Assembly (NCBI GenBank): GCA_022559845.1
Contig: CM040126.1
Span: forward strand, 120,628,886 to 120,692,885
Source: Amorphophallus konjac
Taxonomy: Eukaryota; Streptophyta; Magnoliopsida; Alismatales; Araceae
Reading direction: 5' to 3'
DNA: 64,000 nucleotides
Positions within the stretch are counted from its first letter, which is position 1. Each line of letters starts with the position of its first letter. Under the pieces are notes generated by a model that saw only the letters and a list, made by a program, of their open reading frames with translations, made no database searches and had not been told where the DNA came from. The translations under genes and the position numbers were made by a program. Shown piece after piece: positions 9,705 to 22,229 of this stretch.

Positions 9705-11954
9705 CATTAGAATGGCCGTTATTTAAGGAACTCATGCTATGTTTATCTTGGCTTGTACAATCAAAATCCATGGTTCATGCTTGGAACTCAAAGAAGTCCA
9801 TTAATGAAGTTCTTCTTCAAAAAGGGAGTTAACTCACTCATTACATTATGTCGACTCTCTCAATGTTTCATGCACTTCATCAATTAGGCTTTCAAAGTCT
9901 TAGTTGTGTATTTTCATGCATTTTCCTCGTGAGGTTTTTCGGCTTGAAATATGCTCAACCTATTAACTTGAAATTTGATAAATGTGATTTTAATGATGCT
10001 TAATCATTATATGGACTCATGAACATTTAGTTTTGGCAATTCAAATCAATATGCATAGTGTGCTTCAAATGCTAATATGATAATCATGGTTTTAGGGGTG
10101 ATTCAATTCTAGCTTGAACTACATGTTAAATGGTGTATTTTTATTTTGGAAATGGAAGTTTTAAATGCTAGAATTGTTTAAATGTGTTTCATGCATTTTT
10201 CACATGAGACTTTTGAGGCTAGTCACATGTTCAAGATTGTCATGCATATCTAAGTGGAAGTTGGTATGATAATGGTCATATTGCCTAGATACATGATGAT
10301 TTGAACTCTGTCTTGGTTGTGGAGATTGTGAAGAAGGGTCATGATTGAACCTTAAGAAAGTTGATCAAATTGTTCATGTGATTTACATGCTTTTCCTTCA
10401 TGCATATTTTTCTAAGGCTTTATGAGCTAGCTAAGTGTTAATGAACTCCTAATGCAAATCTTGGTATAAATGAGTTGGATAGATGTTATGAATTCTTCAT
10501 TCAAACCTTGACAAAGATTAGTTGAATCATATTCTCTCATTATATGAAATTTGCGTTCATGATGCTATCTCATTGCGTAAAGGAATAGGAATATGATCGT
10601 GATCCTAAGTTAAAGTTAATCATGCCCTCAAAGTGTTCACATTCACCTTGTGCATGTGCTTTATATGTATATACATCATGCATCTTGTACATGGGGTCAT
10701 TGAATGTGAATCTAACTTGTTTTCCCTTTGCTTCTGCATTCTGCAGGTTTTCGGTCGACTAAGAGGCAGGGTTCAGTCAACCATTTCAGCCAGAGCCGGC
10801 TGGACTAAAACTGTCACAGAGTTCGGTCGAATGAACTGGGCAATTCGGTCGACGGAACTAGGCAGAACTCTTCATCTACAGCCTGTAAAATTCCGGTCGA
10901 CCGACCCCTTTCTATTGGTCAACCGAATGCGGTGAAAACCCAAAAATGTGGATCCGAAAACCATCTAAACCCAATCCATTTGTGTTTAACTTTTACCCCC
11001 TTGCCCCTAGGTTCATGGTAGACCTATTGGGGGTCTTTTGGAGGGTTCTAGAAGGGCTATAATAGTCTTTTTATTTCTTCTATATATGCATATGTGTGAA
11101 CTCCGAATTGGACAAGAGAAATACCCTAATGAGCTTATTTTCTATCTTGTAGGAGAAGAAGGCCAAGGAGGAGAAAAGGAGGACTTGGAAGGTGGATTTC
11201 ATCTACTCCAAGGAGTTTCTAGAGTTCTAGAAAGAATAAGAAAGCGAGCGGATCGACGAGAGGAACAAGAGAACGCAAGAATCGCCATCATCCGATTCGA
11301 GAGTCAAGCATCAACATCCATTGGCTTTAGATATCAAAGGTGGAACAACTTCTACATCTTATTCTTATATATTTGTGATATTTGTCAAGGGTTATATTTC
11401 AATCTGAGCATGATTGAATATTTGTGTTTATTTATGAACTAGAGATATTTGTGTGTGTGGACCGTCTACGTACGGTTGTGTTTACGGTGCTGCGGTTGTT
11501 GCAGCGTCTGTGTGTGTGCTGCTGGACTTACGATCCAGAGCGTTTGGGGTTCGTCCCTGTGTTATTGTGTCTACAGTGTGAGGAGAGTTCTCCTCGTGGT
11601 GATTTATCCCCGTGTGTGTATTGGAGCGTCGTCTCCGTGTTGGGGATTCATCCCCGAGTGAAGCCTTACCGGTTTGGTAAGGGGTGGACGTACGGAGCCC
11701 GTAGTGGTCCCGAACCAGCTTAAAAATCCCCGTGTCCTGTGGTTTACTTTGTGGATGTGTGTTTAATTGTTTAAATTGCTTGAATGTTCGAGTGAGTGCG
11801 GCGAGACTAAGAGAACTTTTTTACTATGTTTAGTTTATTTCTATCAATCTCGTCAAACTTGTTAATTCCGCTCCGTATGTTTTTAAATTTATCATATCGC
11901 GTGGGGGACAATTCAACCCCCCTTCTTGTCCGCTCATCTACCCGGGGACCAACA
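9705..11954 (+). repeat. 5' LTR of E, second piece
   Basis: The LTR resumes after H (9705-9709 is H's right duplication) and runs to CCAACA at 11949-11954. With the first piece it totals about 2.39 kb, matching the 2383-base 3' LTR. It contains a GGTCGAC motif cluster at 10749-10925, a TATA-like TATATATG near 11079, and a leader with hairpins, including GGGGATTCATCCCC at 11642-11655 and a perfect GAGGAGA/TCTCCTC pair near 11580-11595. Confidence 0.85.
11664..11738 (+). other. Conserved terminal hairpin module, 5' LTR of E
   Basis: The stem CCTTACC/GGTAAGG (11664-11682) is followed by GGGTGGACGTACGG and CCGAACCAGCTTAAAAATCC. The 3' LTR copy is at 54793-54867 with the same stem. The layout matches modules in LTR-1a, A, C and D, although the stem bases differ. 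Confidence 0.7.
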
Positions 11955-11956
11955 AC

Positions 11957-11969
11957 TGGTATCAGAGCC
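11957..11969 (+). other. Primer-binding site of E
   Basis: TGGTATCAGAGCC begins two bases after the LTR end. It is the standard plant Copia primer site complementary to the 3' end of initiator tRNA-Met. Confidence 0.9.
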
Positions 11970-12034
11970 TCGGCTCTATTTTCTTGGGTCTAACGACCTT
12001 TAGAGTGATCCCTCGGCGAGTTTCATTGTGCAAC

Positions 12035-14212
12035 ATGTCTAATTTTACTCTTCCTTCTCGTTATGATGGTAGTAACTACACTTTTTGGAGAAATAGCATG
12101 TGTGCCTATGTTGATTTTAATGAGCATGAAATATGGGAAGTTATATGTGATGGTCCACATAAACTTCCATCAAATGAAAGAGAATGGAATGACAAGCATG
12201 TGAAGAAAAATGAAATCAATCTTCGAGCTTTGAATTTTATGAGGAATTGTATAGAGTCTAATGTTCTTTCCCGAATTTCCTCTTGCAGGTCAGCCAGAGA
12301 TTTATGAGATCAACTGGCAAAGTATGAAGCCAATGAAAAGACTTCACAAGTCGGCTCAAGCTTAATGGCCAATGATGAAGAAAGTAAAGAAAGCTCGGAG
12401 GTAGAATCTGAAGGTGAGAACATTTCTTTTGAAGAGTTAATGGGTCTTTATGAGGAACTGTTAGGTAGATATAAAAAGGTCAAATCTGAAAATAAGAAAT
12501 TGACAAAGTAAATTAAAGATGTTGTGATTACTTCTGTTTCAGATGAGAATGTGCATGTTAATTCTTCATGTGAAAATTATAAAACTTTGGAATCAAAAAT
12601 TAAAAATCTAGAAGATCGAAAGGAAGATCTAGAATCCAAAGTTGAACTATATTCAGATTAGCTTTCTTGTATGACTGAAGACCTTGAAATGGCTAGAAAA
12701 ACAAAATCATCTCTTGCATTTGAAAATGATTGTTATGAATTGCGTGAGCAAAATGAAACTTTGTTGTCTAAGATTTCAATGCTTGAGAAAAATGAAGAAC
12801 GTCTTAAACACAAGCTAGCTTCTTTATCTGATGATGATAAGTTGTTTGAAAAACTTCTTGACACTGAATTAGATAGCAAAAGCATCATGACTGAAAATGA
12901 AGAACTTAAAAGAAAAATGGTGCCATGCTAATCCAGAATTCCTTGCTTGAAGGTAGATTGAAAGGTTTTGATAAGTTTGAAAAAGAAAACTCATTGTTGA
13001 AGCATGAGAATGAACAGTTGCTTGCTAAGATTTCAAAGTTTGCTGAAACTGAGATAGTTATTGAAAAATTAACTGAAAAAGTGCATGCTATAAATGATGA
13101 AAACAAGAAAGTCATGGAAGAAAATGAAAATTTCAAATCAGTGAATTGCTTGTTAAGTGATAAAGTGTCTGCATGCGAAGAAGAAATCATAAATGTTGAA
13201 TTACATATTTTTGATCTAGAAGAAGAGATGAAAAGGATAAAAGATGATTTATCTAGATTTGTGAAGGGGAAAGAAAATTTGGATAAGGTGTTGGGTGTTA
13301 AAGTAAATTTTCAAAAGGAAGGTCTTGGATACACCCCGATCAATAAAAAATCTATTGAAAATAAATTGAAAACCTCTTTTGTTCATGCATCCGACATTCC
13401 AAGTACTTCAAAAGCACCTCCTCCAAATGCTCAAAAGAAAAATTTTGAAAATGGTTTTACGAAAAATAAAAATGTCAACAGTAAGCCCTCCATGCCAAAT
13501 AGATCTCAAAAAATGAAATCGAATGTTGATGTTTCTATTGTGGTATGTTTGGCCATGAAATGAATGATTGTGTTGTCATGAAAATGGATGATGAAAATCT
13601 ATGCAAAGAACAATATGCTCTCAAGAGTAAAAGAAATATTTCATGCTTCTATTGTCACAAACTTGGCCATGTGATGGATAATTATTTTGTCAAACAAAAT
13701 GATGATTGTCGTGCCATGAATGCTAAGTTTAACTTTCAAAGAAAATTCAGAAATGAACATGATTCTTATGCTCAAAGGTTTGCATCCCATAAGAAAAATT
13801 TGTTACAAACACTCATGCAAACAATGAGAAGTCATTCCGTAGACCCACATCTCCTTGTTATTTTCATTGTGGGAAGTACGGTCATGTAATGAAAAAATGT
13901 TGATTTTTGAAAACTGACAATTTTCATACTTCTAGAATGAATGCTAGGTTTAATTTTGTTAAATCTAGATCTTTTGAAAATAGAAGATGGAATGCATTTG
14001 AAAATTCTTTTGCTCAAAAAGGAAAGTCTTTTGCTAGAGTTGCCATCCCTCAATGCTTTTATTGTGGAAACCATAGACATGTTATTGAGGATTATAGGAT
14101 TATGAAGAATGATGATATGGTGGCAATGAGAATGTCGAAGAAAGCTTCAGTTAGAAATGCTTCTAACCTTCAGGGACCCAAGAAGACTTGGGTGCTAAAA
14201 TCTGTCAAATGA
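12035..14212 (+). pseudogene. gag of element E, degraded
   Basis: The start is chosen at the ATG 12035-12037, soon after the primer site, where the product opens MSNFTLPSRYDGSNYTFW, a form usual for Copia Gag (UBN2-type) N-termini. The middle is a long Lys/Glu/Asn-rich coiled coil (about 12370-13290) followed by a conserved GKENLDKVLGVKVNFQKEG motif (near 13265-13320) that also occurs in the gag of A and, in changed form, of C. Two or three CCHC-type knuckles follow; CFYCHKLGHV near 13650 and CFYCGNHRHV near 14055 have lost later ligands. It ends in GPKKTWVLKS, the sequence that usually links Gag to protease, and then stops at 14210-14212. In-frame stops (for example 12306, 12510, 12659) and at least three frameshifts make it non-functional as read. 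No pol follows. Confidence 0.8.
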
Positions 14213-14841
14213 GCTGGTCTTGATAGAGGTGTGTCTTGAGGTAAATAAAGAATGAAAGTGGTTCCAATAAAAAGGAACAATGCACACTCGAATGGTAAAA
14301 CCCTAACTTTGCTTCTTTTATTGTCAAACTTGGTGATTTTGATATTTTCCCTCTGCTAATTTGTTATGCTTTAACTGCAAGTTCTTTACAAGCCATTCAT
14401 GCTCTCATTGAATGAATTTTTGGTATATCAACATGTCATATGTGAAATGACAGATTAAGTCTGTCAGGAAGCTATCACTATACGTGAGGTGATCCTCGGA
14501 TCAAAGTTCTTCGCGTTGTATCAAAATTCAGAAATTGAAATATTTGGCTTATGAGGAATTATGTTTTTTGAATAAAATCAATTTGCCTTTGATTTGCATA
14601 GCTTTCAAATTGAATGTGATAATCTTTCTTGTTTCAAGAAAGTAAAATTTCTGAAATGTGGCATTGTTTAAATGATTTTACGTGGTTACTTTGAAAGGGT
14701 GATAAGCTATTTGACATGTTCAAAAATATTCTTCTTGATTAATAGATGTTCAAACACTTATCTTGCTTGATTATCAAATTCTATTTGAAAGTTGTTAGAC
14801 ACTTGATCAAGCGCATCTAAAATGCATTTTGCATATTCATA
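14213..14841 (+). other. Non-coding internal part of E before element A
   Basis: This AT-rich sequence has no recognisable pol motif and no long ORF. It is interrupted at 14842-14846 (CACAT, the duplication made by A) and continues at 25710. Confidence 0.6.
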
Positions 14842-15300
14842 CACATTGTTGGGATAACAATGGTGCAATATAGAGATTCAGAGGGGGGGTGAATGAATCC
14901 CTTAAAAAATTACTTGCGAAATTAAAATATTTCTCTGACAAACAATCAAATAGTCAGTGTGCAAAGAATTTCAGCCAGTACTATTTGAGCAACTTTGTAA
15001 TTTCAACGATCAAGTACTAGGCGGAGGTATGATCTACGAACCTTCCACGCAAGATAAAGCATTCCAGATTGACATAGTCAAACTTTCCTGCGATACATTT
15101 TCATATGCTTGAATATCAAAGACCCTTATAGTTTGCTCAAATAGACATAAGACTAAAATAAAAAACACACTGATTACGATGAGAGTTCTACAGGCAACTT
15201 GAAGTAATAGTAGCAATAGATGAATAGAGAGAGATGATATCAATTACCGGTCATATACATTCATCTAAGCGCATAGCAGAATAAGTGGACAAACACACAA

Positions 15301-15530
15301 AGGACAAAGGGATTTTAGGTGGTTCGATTTTCACCTACATCCACCCCACACTCAGATCTGAGTGTGGCTTACTGCTACCTAACAGCTTGAACCGCTGTGC
15401 ACCACAGCTTACGTCCACTGCGCATCACAGCTTGCGTACATACCACTAAGCCTCACAGATTGCTGTCCGAGGTATCCACCTCGCCGGCTGAGCATTACAG
15501 CTTAGCTCTGCTGACTCACAGCTTGACGAA
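15301..15530 (-). other. Leader hairpins and terminal module, 3' LTR of A
   Basis: A perfect 22-base palindrome (15346-15367, arms CCACACTCAGA/TCTGAGTGTGG) is followed on the minus strand by GGGTGGATGTAGGTG and CGAACCACCTAAAATCCC, in which TAGGTG and CACCTA pair. Upstream in the element are hairpins GCTGTG/CACAGC (15394-15408) and CGAGGT/ACCTCG (15468-15483), within a repeated CACAGCTTG motif. The 5' LTR copy is at 24862-25085. Confidence 0.75.
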
Positions 15531-16189
15531 ATCAGAAATAGAAAAATTAAAGATGAATTACAGTAACGGAAAGCTGAAAATATAAACTGAAAAGTATAGC
15601 TCATGCATGAGCATATCTGGCTTGGATCTGATCCAAGAACCAGTAGAATGGATCTTCAAAACTTCAGACTTCTCTTCTCAAGCTTGCTCTGTCTCTTCCT
15701 CTTTCTTCCTCACTGCTATATGTTTCTCCCTCTTCTCCTTCTCTCTCACTCTCACTAAAACTACGGTACTCTGTCAGATCTTCACTTTTTCCTTTTCAGC
15801 TACTCTCTTCTAAAAGCTTCTCAAATCCCCCGTTTGTTTACTGATTAAGTGACAGGGCCTTTATATAAGGCTCGCGAAAGAAAGAGCGTGTGGACCACAC
15901 ATTTCCTGCCCAGAAATTCCAACAAGAGTGCGCTGATTGGAGTCCACGTGTCAGATGCTGAAGATGTGCTGTCCACATGGCTAATTCTCCAATCTAGACT
16001 AGCCTTGGGTCACGTGCCTACAAGTTAGGAACTTAAGTCACGCGATCAGCCGAGTGTGAGCCTTCCAGCCTTTTATGTTAGATTCTGGGTCCGCAGTGAC
16101 TTGATCCTGCCAATCAGAATAGAGGCATTTAGTTGAACACTTTGTGAGCTGGAGTTCATAGGAACATTCATATGCATAGACTTATTGTA

Positions 16190-16960
16190 TGAATGAGACA
16201 AAATATGCACTGACCTTTTATATGCATTTAACAAAACGTGCACTGACCTTCATAAGAGAGTAATCTAAATGTGCACCGACTAGGCTATGCTATATGTAAA
16301 ATATGCACAGACTTAATCAAGCACAAGACAAAACATGCACCGACTAGGGACATGCATGGACTTGAATAATGCACATACCTTTTACATGCATTTGGCAAAT
16401 GTGCACTGACCTTCATATGCATAAGGCAAAAATGTGCACCGACCCTTACATGCGTAAGATAAAACATGCACCGACCTTAATATGCAGGATGCAAAAAGTG
16501 CACCGACTTTTGTATGTGTATGATAAAACGTGCACCGACCTTCTATGCGTTTCTACAGAACCATGCACCGACTATGTATGCACTCATAAAAAGTGAACCG
16601 ACCTTTATATGCTTGAGACAGAACGTGCGCCGACCCTTTGCATGCGTATAGCAAATCATGCACTGACCTCTTACATGCATAAGGCAAGTGTGCATAGACC
16701 TAGCGTTGTTAATGCAAAAGTGTGCACAGACTTTATATCAGTTGTGCAGAGGCCTCAAATGCGCGCTACAAGATCTGCACCGACCTTATGCGCACTTCTA
16801 CAGAAACGTGCATCGACCTTGTATGGAGTCATACAAGATGTGCACAGACTTCAAATGCATTCTTCAAAATCTACACTGACCTTCTATGCACTTAATAGAG
16901 GTATGCACCGACTTTCTATATGCACAAGGAAAATATGCACTGACCTTGATATGCTCTTGA
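16190..16960 (-). repeat. U3 array of AGGTCGGTGCA motif in A
   Basis: On the plus strand TGCACCGACCTT and variants (TGCACTGACC, TGCACAGACTT) recur about every 25-45 bases. In element orientation the motif is AGGTCGGTGCA, one base from the AGGTCGATGCA of LTR-1a. ORFs predicted across it read the repeat and are not genes. Confidence 0.8.
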
Positions 16961-17081
16961 ATGAATATGTAACTTCTTGTGATCTGATACTTAGACAAAA
17001 ATCAGATTTGTTTGAGGTATTTATGAATTTCAGTCTCTACATGATTCATAGAATGTCATTACCAAAATCAGGGTTCCAACA

Positions 17082-17098
17082 ATCTCCCCTTTTTGATG
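17082..17098 (-). other. Polypurine tract of A
   Basis: Directly inside the 3' LTR the minus strand reads AAAAAGGGGAGATT. Further copies of a similar purine run lie at 17425-17435 and 17490-17500, as is common in Sireviruses. Confidence 0.8.
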
Positions 17099-17707
17099 AT
17101 GACAACTATGAGTCATGTAGGATTCCAAAATAGATGAAATTAACAAGCATTTTCACATATTCATTCAGTAAGTCATTCAATCAAGTGTAATCACAAAATT
17201 ACAATGACAGTCATTGTTTTTCAATTTATTCAGACTAGGACACATGAACTGACATGCATGACAAGGACATTCAACACAAGGATGCAATACTGACATTTTT
17301 GTGTACATAAAAAAGAAAACTAATGTTTGACTGAAAGTCACAGCACACAAGTGATATAGACACAGAAATTCAGAAACTTGTCTTTTTCATTCAGACCAGT
17401 CAGAATTACAATCATCACTTCTCTTCCTCTCCCCCATACAGAAAACTCTAAAAAAAAATTTCTCCAGATACAGAAACATGACCAAAATAATCCTCTCCCC
17501 CTTTGTCATTATCAAAAAGATACAAGGTTGAGGGTTTTAAACATCAGCTGGACTTGTTCTGCTGGAGCTGGCACCTCTAGTTCTGACTCTTCTAACATGA
17601 GCTCTGTTGGAACTACCCCTCAAAGGAATTGCCATTGGAAAGGAGGAGGGAATTCTGTCTACTTTAGTTTCTAGAGCAGCAAACTTAGTTGCCATTTTGC
17701 TGTCATT

Positions 17708-20148
17708 CTACTGAACTTGTGCTTGCAGTTCTTTTACTGTGGATGTCAGATCTTCAAACCAGTTTTGTAGCATAGTACACATATTCTCCACCTGTGAAGT
17801 CTGCTGGTGATGTATTTCAGCCATTGAGGTGGAGGCACTTGTGGCTTGAGAAGAAACTATTTCTATGAATTTGGCAATAAGATTCTGAACCTGAGCTTGG
17901 ACAAAGTCCAGTTTCCCATAGATGTTTCCAAGCTGTATAATGCTACCCTGAACATCATCTGAAATAGAGTTAGTTTTCTGAGACATAGTCTGCTGGTCTT
18001 CTCTTATCAAGTTCAGCTGGTTTCTAATGATTTCCAGTTCACTTTTGATATCAAAAGCATGGACCAGCATTTGTGTAGATTTTACATAATGACCTGCTTG
18101 GGTCAGTCTTATATCCTTCATAAGTGTTCCAGCTTTCTCACATGCATGTAGAAGAGAATTGAGGAATCCATGAAGTTTTTCATCAGATTTGTATTTGTCG
18201 TACACAAATTTCTCCCACTGGCTATTTACAGTTTGTTCAACATGTAACATTCTAGCATCCAATCTCTGAATAGCTGAATTCAAGTGCATAAATTGTGCAT
18301 TCATAGTTCTGCTTTGATTCATACTGAGATTTACCAGTGTGGTAAACATTTCTATAATTTGTGGTCCTGAGTTAGGTCCAGCTGAACTAGAAGCTTAAAA
18401 TTCTGGTGGGATGAATGGTTCTTCAGGAGACGAAGGAGGTTGTATCCCAAATGCAGTTATTGGCCCATGATGAGGTCCATAAAATGGAGCAGGACCTAGA
18501 AATTCTTGTGAAGCTACAATCTCAACTTCTTGAACTTCCTGGGGTTGCTCTTCCTGAACCTCTTCCACCCTTTGCTCTTCCTGTAGCTCATCATGCCTTT
18601 GCTGATCATTGCTTTGCTCAGCTTGCTCCTCCTGTGACTGTTGCTGTTGTTGTTCCATCCTTTCAATTAGACCACCAACATGCTGATCTAATTGTTGTAA
18701 GAACTCATCATCAGTTAACAGTAGTTCATGAATTTCTTTTTCCACATGTATTTCTCTAAGTTGCTGCTCTGTAGGAACTTCTCCTGTCACCACTTCCATT
18801 TGCTGCCCTTCATGAACTCCTTCATCAACTACCTCTATTTCACCAACATCATGTACCCGCTGATTAGGTATATGTTCATCCTCAGCAATTACTGGATGAA
18901 TTTCTTCTTGAAGCTCTTGGAGAGATTGTTCTAAACTTGATTGAATATCTAGTTCTGTCTGCACTGTCTCTACTAGCTCAGCTGCTGGTGGCTGTTCCTC
19001 CCCCTGACTATGTATGTCCATCTGAGGATGTTCAGTCAGTCCTTCAACATGTTGTTGCTGAGGCTGTTTAGCAATAACATCTTGTACATCTGGTTGCTGC
19101 TGCAGTTCTGGCTCAAATTATTCTTTCACTTGACTGGCCAAAGATGGCTTCAACTTCATGAATTTAGTGATGAAATCCATATTATAGATATTTACCTTGG
19201 GGATCTCCTTAGAAGTCTCACCCTCTAAAGAAATGTGGACCTTTTTAAATACAGCAGTCAAGTGGGCTGCATAGGGTAGGCTTCTCTTGGACTCTTTATA
19301 GGTACCCATAATCTGAATCATTAATTCTGGTAGACATACCTTGATATTTTTTTGAACAGGCAAAAGAGTAAAAATCTCTGAGACTCAGTTAGTCTCCCAC
19401 TTCCTCCAATTTGTGGGGTTATCAATATAGTAAGCATGTGATGTAATAACCTCTTCAATGGGGAAAATTTATTTGCATTAAATTGAGTCAGTTTTATCTG
19501 CCTCTTGTCTTTGGGATCACTAGGCAAATCTGTGATAATGGAGTACGCCTCATGAAGATTGTAATCAAAGTCTCCTTCCACTACCCCATCTTCTGGAATT
19601 CTAAAGATTTTATGAAGAGACTACCTAGAAACTTCAATCTTTGTCCCCTTAACAAGAGTCCAAATTTTGGACCGTTCTCGATCAAATTTCAAATTATTGT
19701 AAAACTTTACAACCAGTCTAGGGTAATAAACCCTATGTTTCCCCAGAAATTTCTTCCACTTTTGAAAACTAAACAAGTCCAACAATTCAGGAAACATTAA
19801 AAGCATTTTCTAGTCATGAAAGTCCACATACTGTGGAAACATAATTTTGCCAGCATCAAATACTAACTTTACTTTCCTTGACGACCTAGCAGGACTACTT
19901 TCCTCTTCAGACTCTTCGTGAGTGGTTTCCACGGCAAGTGTCCACTTGGATGAAGTTTCTACTTCCTTTTCCTTTCCTTTGGCTGATTTCTCTTGAAGCA
20001 GTCCAGAAACAATACCTTGATCATGTACCATCCTTGATCTCTTCTTCTTTTGAGGAGCCTTTGTATCTTTTGCCGACATAGTATCCTCCGGCTGCTGCTC
20101 CTCCATTGCCTTCCTCTTCCTCTTGCTCTTGGCGGCCGGAGAAGACAT
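17708..20148 (-). pseudogene. Second ORF of A: PF20167-like protein with Q/E-rich and coiled-coil tail
   Basis: The start ATG at 20148 gives a basic Lys/Arg-rich N-terminus (MSSPAAKSKRKRK) that could act as a nuclear signal. Next is a region with FYNNL, TLVKGTKI and HKIFRIPEDG spaced as in the plant transposon-protein family Transposase_32 (PF20167), known from Athila-like and Sirevirus accessory or env-like ORFs. A helical region (to about 19120), a Gln/Glu-rich stretch (about 19100-18440) and a C-terminal coiled coil (18349-17708) follow. In-frame stops lie near 19810, 19621, 19118 and 18395, and one frameshift lies near 19340-19360. Undamaged length would be about 810 codons. It stands where Sireviruses carry an env-like ORF, but no clear membrane segment was seen. 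The family match is from memory of motif spacing and needs a profile search. Confidence 0.6.
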
Positions 20149-22229
20149 GGTAGATGCGTTGAAGATTAGAACACGAAAAGTAGAGGAACGAGTAGAAGAA
20201 ATGTAGAAAAGAAAAAGAACGAAGAGGCCAAGGCTGTGGTCTGGAATAGCACGAGCGTAGAAATCGTGGATGCGGAAGGGTGTTTCGACTTGAATAAAGA
20301 GGGTAAGAAAGACTTTGCAAATAGGGTTGAGTTTTATATTGCAATTCTGCCGACTTTACCAATTTCAAGAGTTAATACCCAGAATACCCTTCACTTTTAA
20401 TAAAGATGCCTTTCTACACACTTATGTGATTTTTTGCATATGGGATTATATCTTATAGCATAAATCTTCAGCCAATATTCCTTTGAAGCAAGATCAATGG
20501 AAATGAAACAATTTTATCAAGGACAAAGCCCAATCAGAGAAACCATTAATCTTACTAGCTATTTTCATTAGCCAAACCTGAAAAAAAAATCTATTTTATA
20601 TTGAACTTAAAATAATTTTAGTTTACTGAAAGGAGTCCAGAGTCAACCATATTTTCCATTGATCTTTTATATATTTGATTAAGCATTCCAATCTTACTCC
20701 ACCTTTTTACACAAGGAGACATGTTGATTAAACACCAGAATCCCTGGTTACTCAATGCAGTTTATCTTTATGCTTCACATTTGGAACAGGGATAGCAAGA
20801 TTATCATGACATGACCTCTAAATTTCTTTGAAACAGATGGTCAGTTTCTCAAATGATATGTCATTGCTCTGCCTTTTGCATTTTTATTTAATGGCGTATT
20901 CCCTTGTTTTTTAACAGATTATTCTTAAAACATGGTTTAAGAACCATATAAACACCTGATCTTCTACCATATTGACGTATTACTAATGACTTTCAGATTT
21001 TTTGGAAAATCTTCTGAGCAGTTTCAATTTAAACTATTTTAAGACCATTGAAGATACATTCAAGGATAATCGTGAACAATTTGAGATAGGATTTAATCTT
21101 CATAAATAGAAAATCACATCTCTGTAAAGTCCAGCAAATTTATTTTTAGTTCAGAGTGGTCTTTGTAATCAACAGTTGAAGTTTAGTAAAGGTGACAGAT
21201 TTCAGATCTTTACTTCCCCTGAATAACACAATCTAAGAACTTATTATGAAGTTCTGATGGAAAAGTGGATGCGGATAAATCATAGTGAAGATAAGCAAGA
21301 AGGTGAGAAAGAGGACCACACTGGAGCAAGGATAAGACTTAGGACAAATTTGTAGACAGCCAAAGACTTAGCCTTACTGGTTTAGCAACTAACCAACAAC
21401 CTTCTATATGGAATCCAACAGCTCTCAAACTTCAGTTTGTAAAAAATTTAGTATTTCCAAAAGAATATTTTCCAACCACTGACTTGCTATCTTAATCATG
21501 ACTTGCATTGATTCCAAAAATAGTATCTCGGCAGCAACACATCACTTTTTATAAGCCAAATCTAGCCCATTATCAAAATAGCATTTCAGCAATATACCAG
21601 GTAGCACTTAGCAGAACTCATATCCTGACAACTAGCCATAAGCCACTATTATTGACAATCTCAACTCTGCTCAGCTCAGCTCCCCCTCACTATGTGTAGT
21701 GATTTCATCGAAACATCAATTCTTTTCTTATGGTACACAGTGATGCAACAATTAAATGCACATTACATATTTAAACTACATGCAATGACAGGACCCTTGG
21801 TACTTGGTGAAGGTCTAGCCTCTACACATGGTGTGGGTTTCCAGATAGAAGAAATCTACCCATCTCCCAACTTCCATTTGATATACCAAAGAGTCATGCA
21901 GACCTATGCATCTACTATGAACGTGAATGTCTGACTTATATTAATTAAAAAAATTCTCATGAGAAGCATACATGTGGCAGATTGATAAAGAAATTAAGCA
22001 TTCATTACAATACAACATCAATCAAAAATATTAATTGATGAGATAGCATTCAATAGCAACAAAAGAGTCACTCTGACCAATCATGCATGAACTCAAAGAA
22101 GAATTATTCAAACCATAAAATAAGCAAAACAAGAAAAGGTAAGAATGGGGTTTAACTGACCTTCATGTGCCTTGAGTATTTATTCAACCCCTTTTATTTT
22201 ATCCATCAAGGCACACCTGCAAGACAAGA
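20149..22229 (-). other. Non-coding spacer between gag and second ORF of A
   Basis: About 2.1 kb lies where pol would be expected. It is AT-rich, without RT, integrase or protease motifs and without a conserved ORF. A polypurine-like AGCTCCCCCTCAC is at 21680-21692 on the plus strand. Confidence 0.6.

Larger units (their letters stand above)
14847..17081 (-). repeat. 3' LTR of element A (full length)
   Basis: The LTR is 2235 bases. On the minus strand it contains the U3 motif array (16960-16190), the TATA box (15868-15861), a purine-rich leader, a hairpin run and the terminal module (15367-15301). The other LTR matches it closely at both ends but lacks most of U3. Confidence 0.9.

Noticed and set aside
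16369..17133. Open frames rich in Cys/His/Thr across the U3 array of A
   Set aside because: They are translations of the TGCACCGACC repeat inside an LTR; the amino-acid pattern is the repeat period, not a conserved protein.
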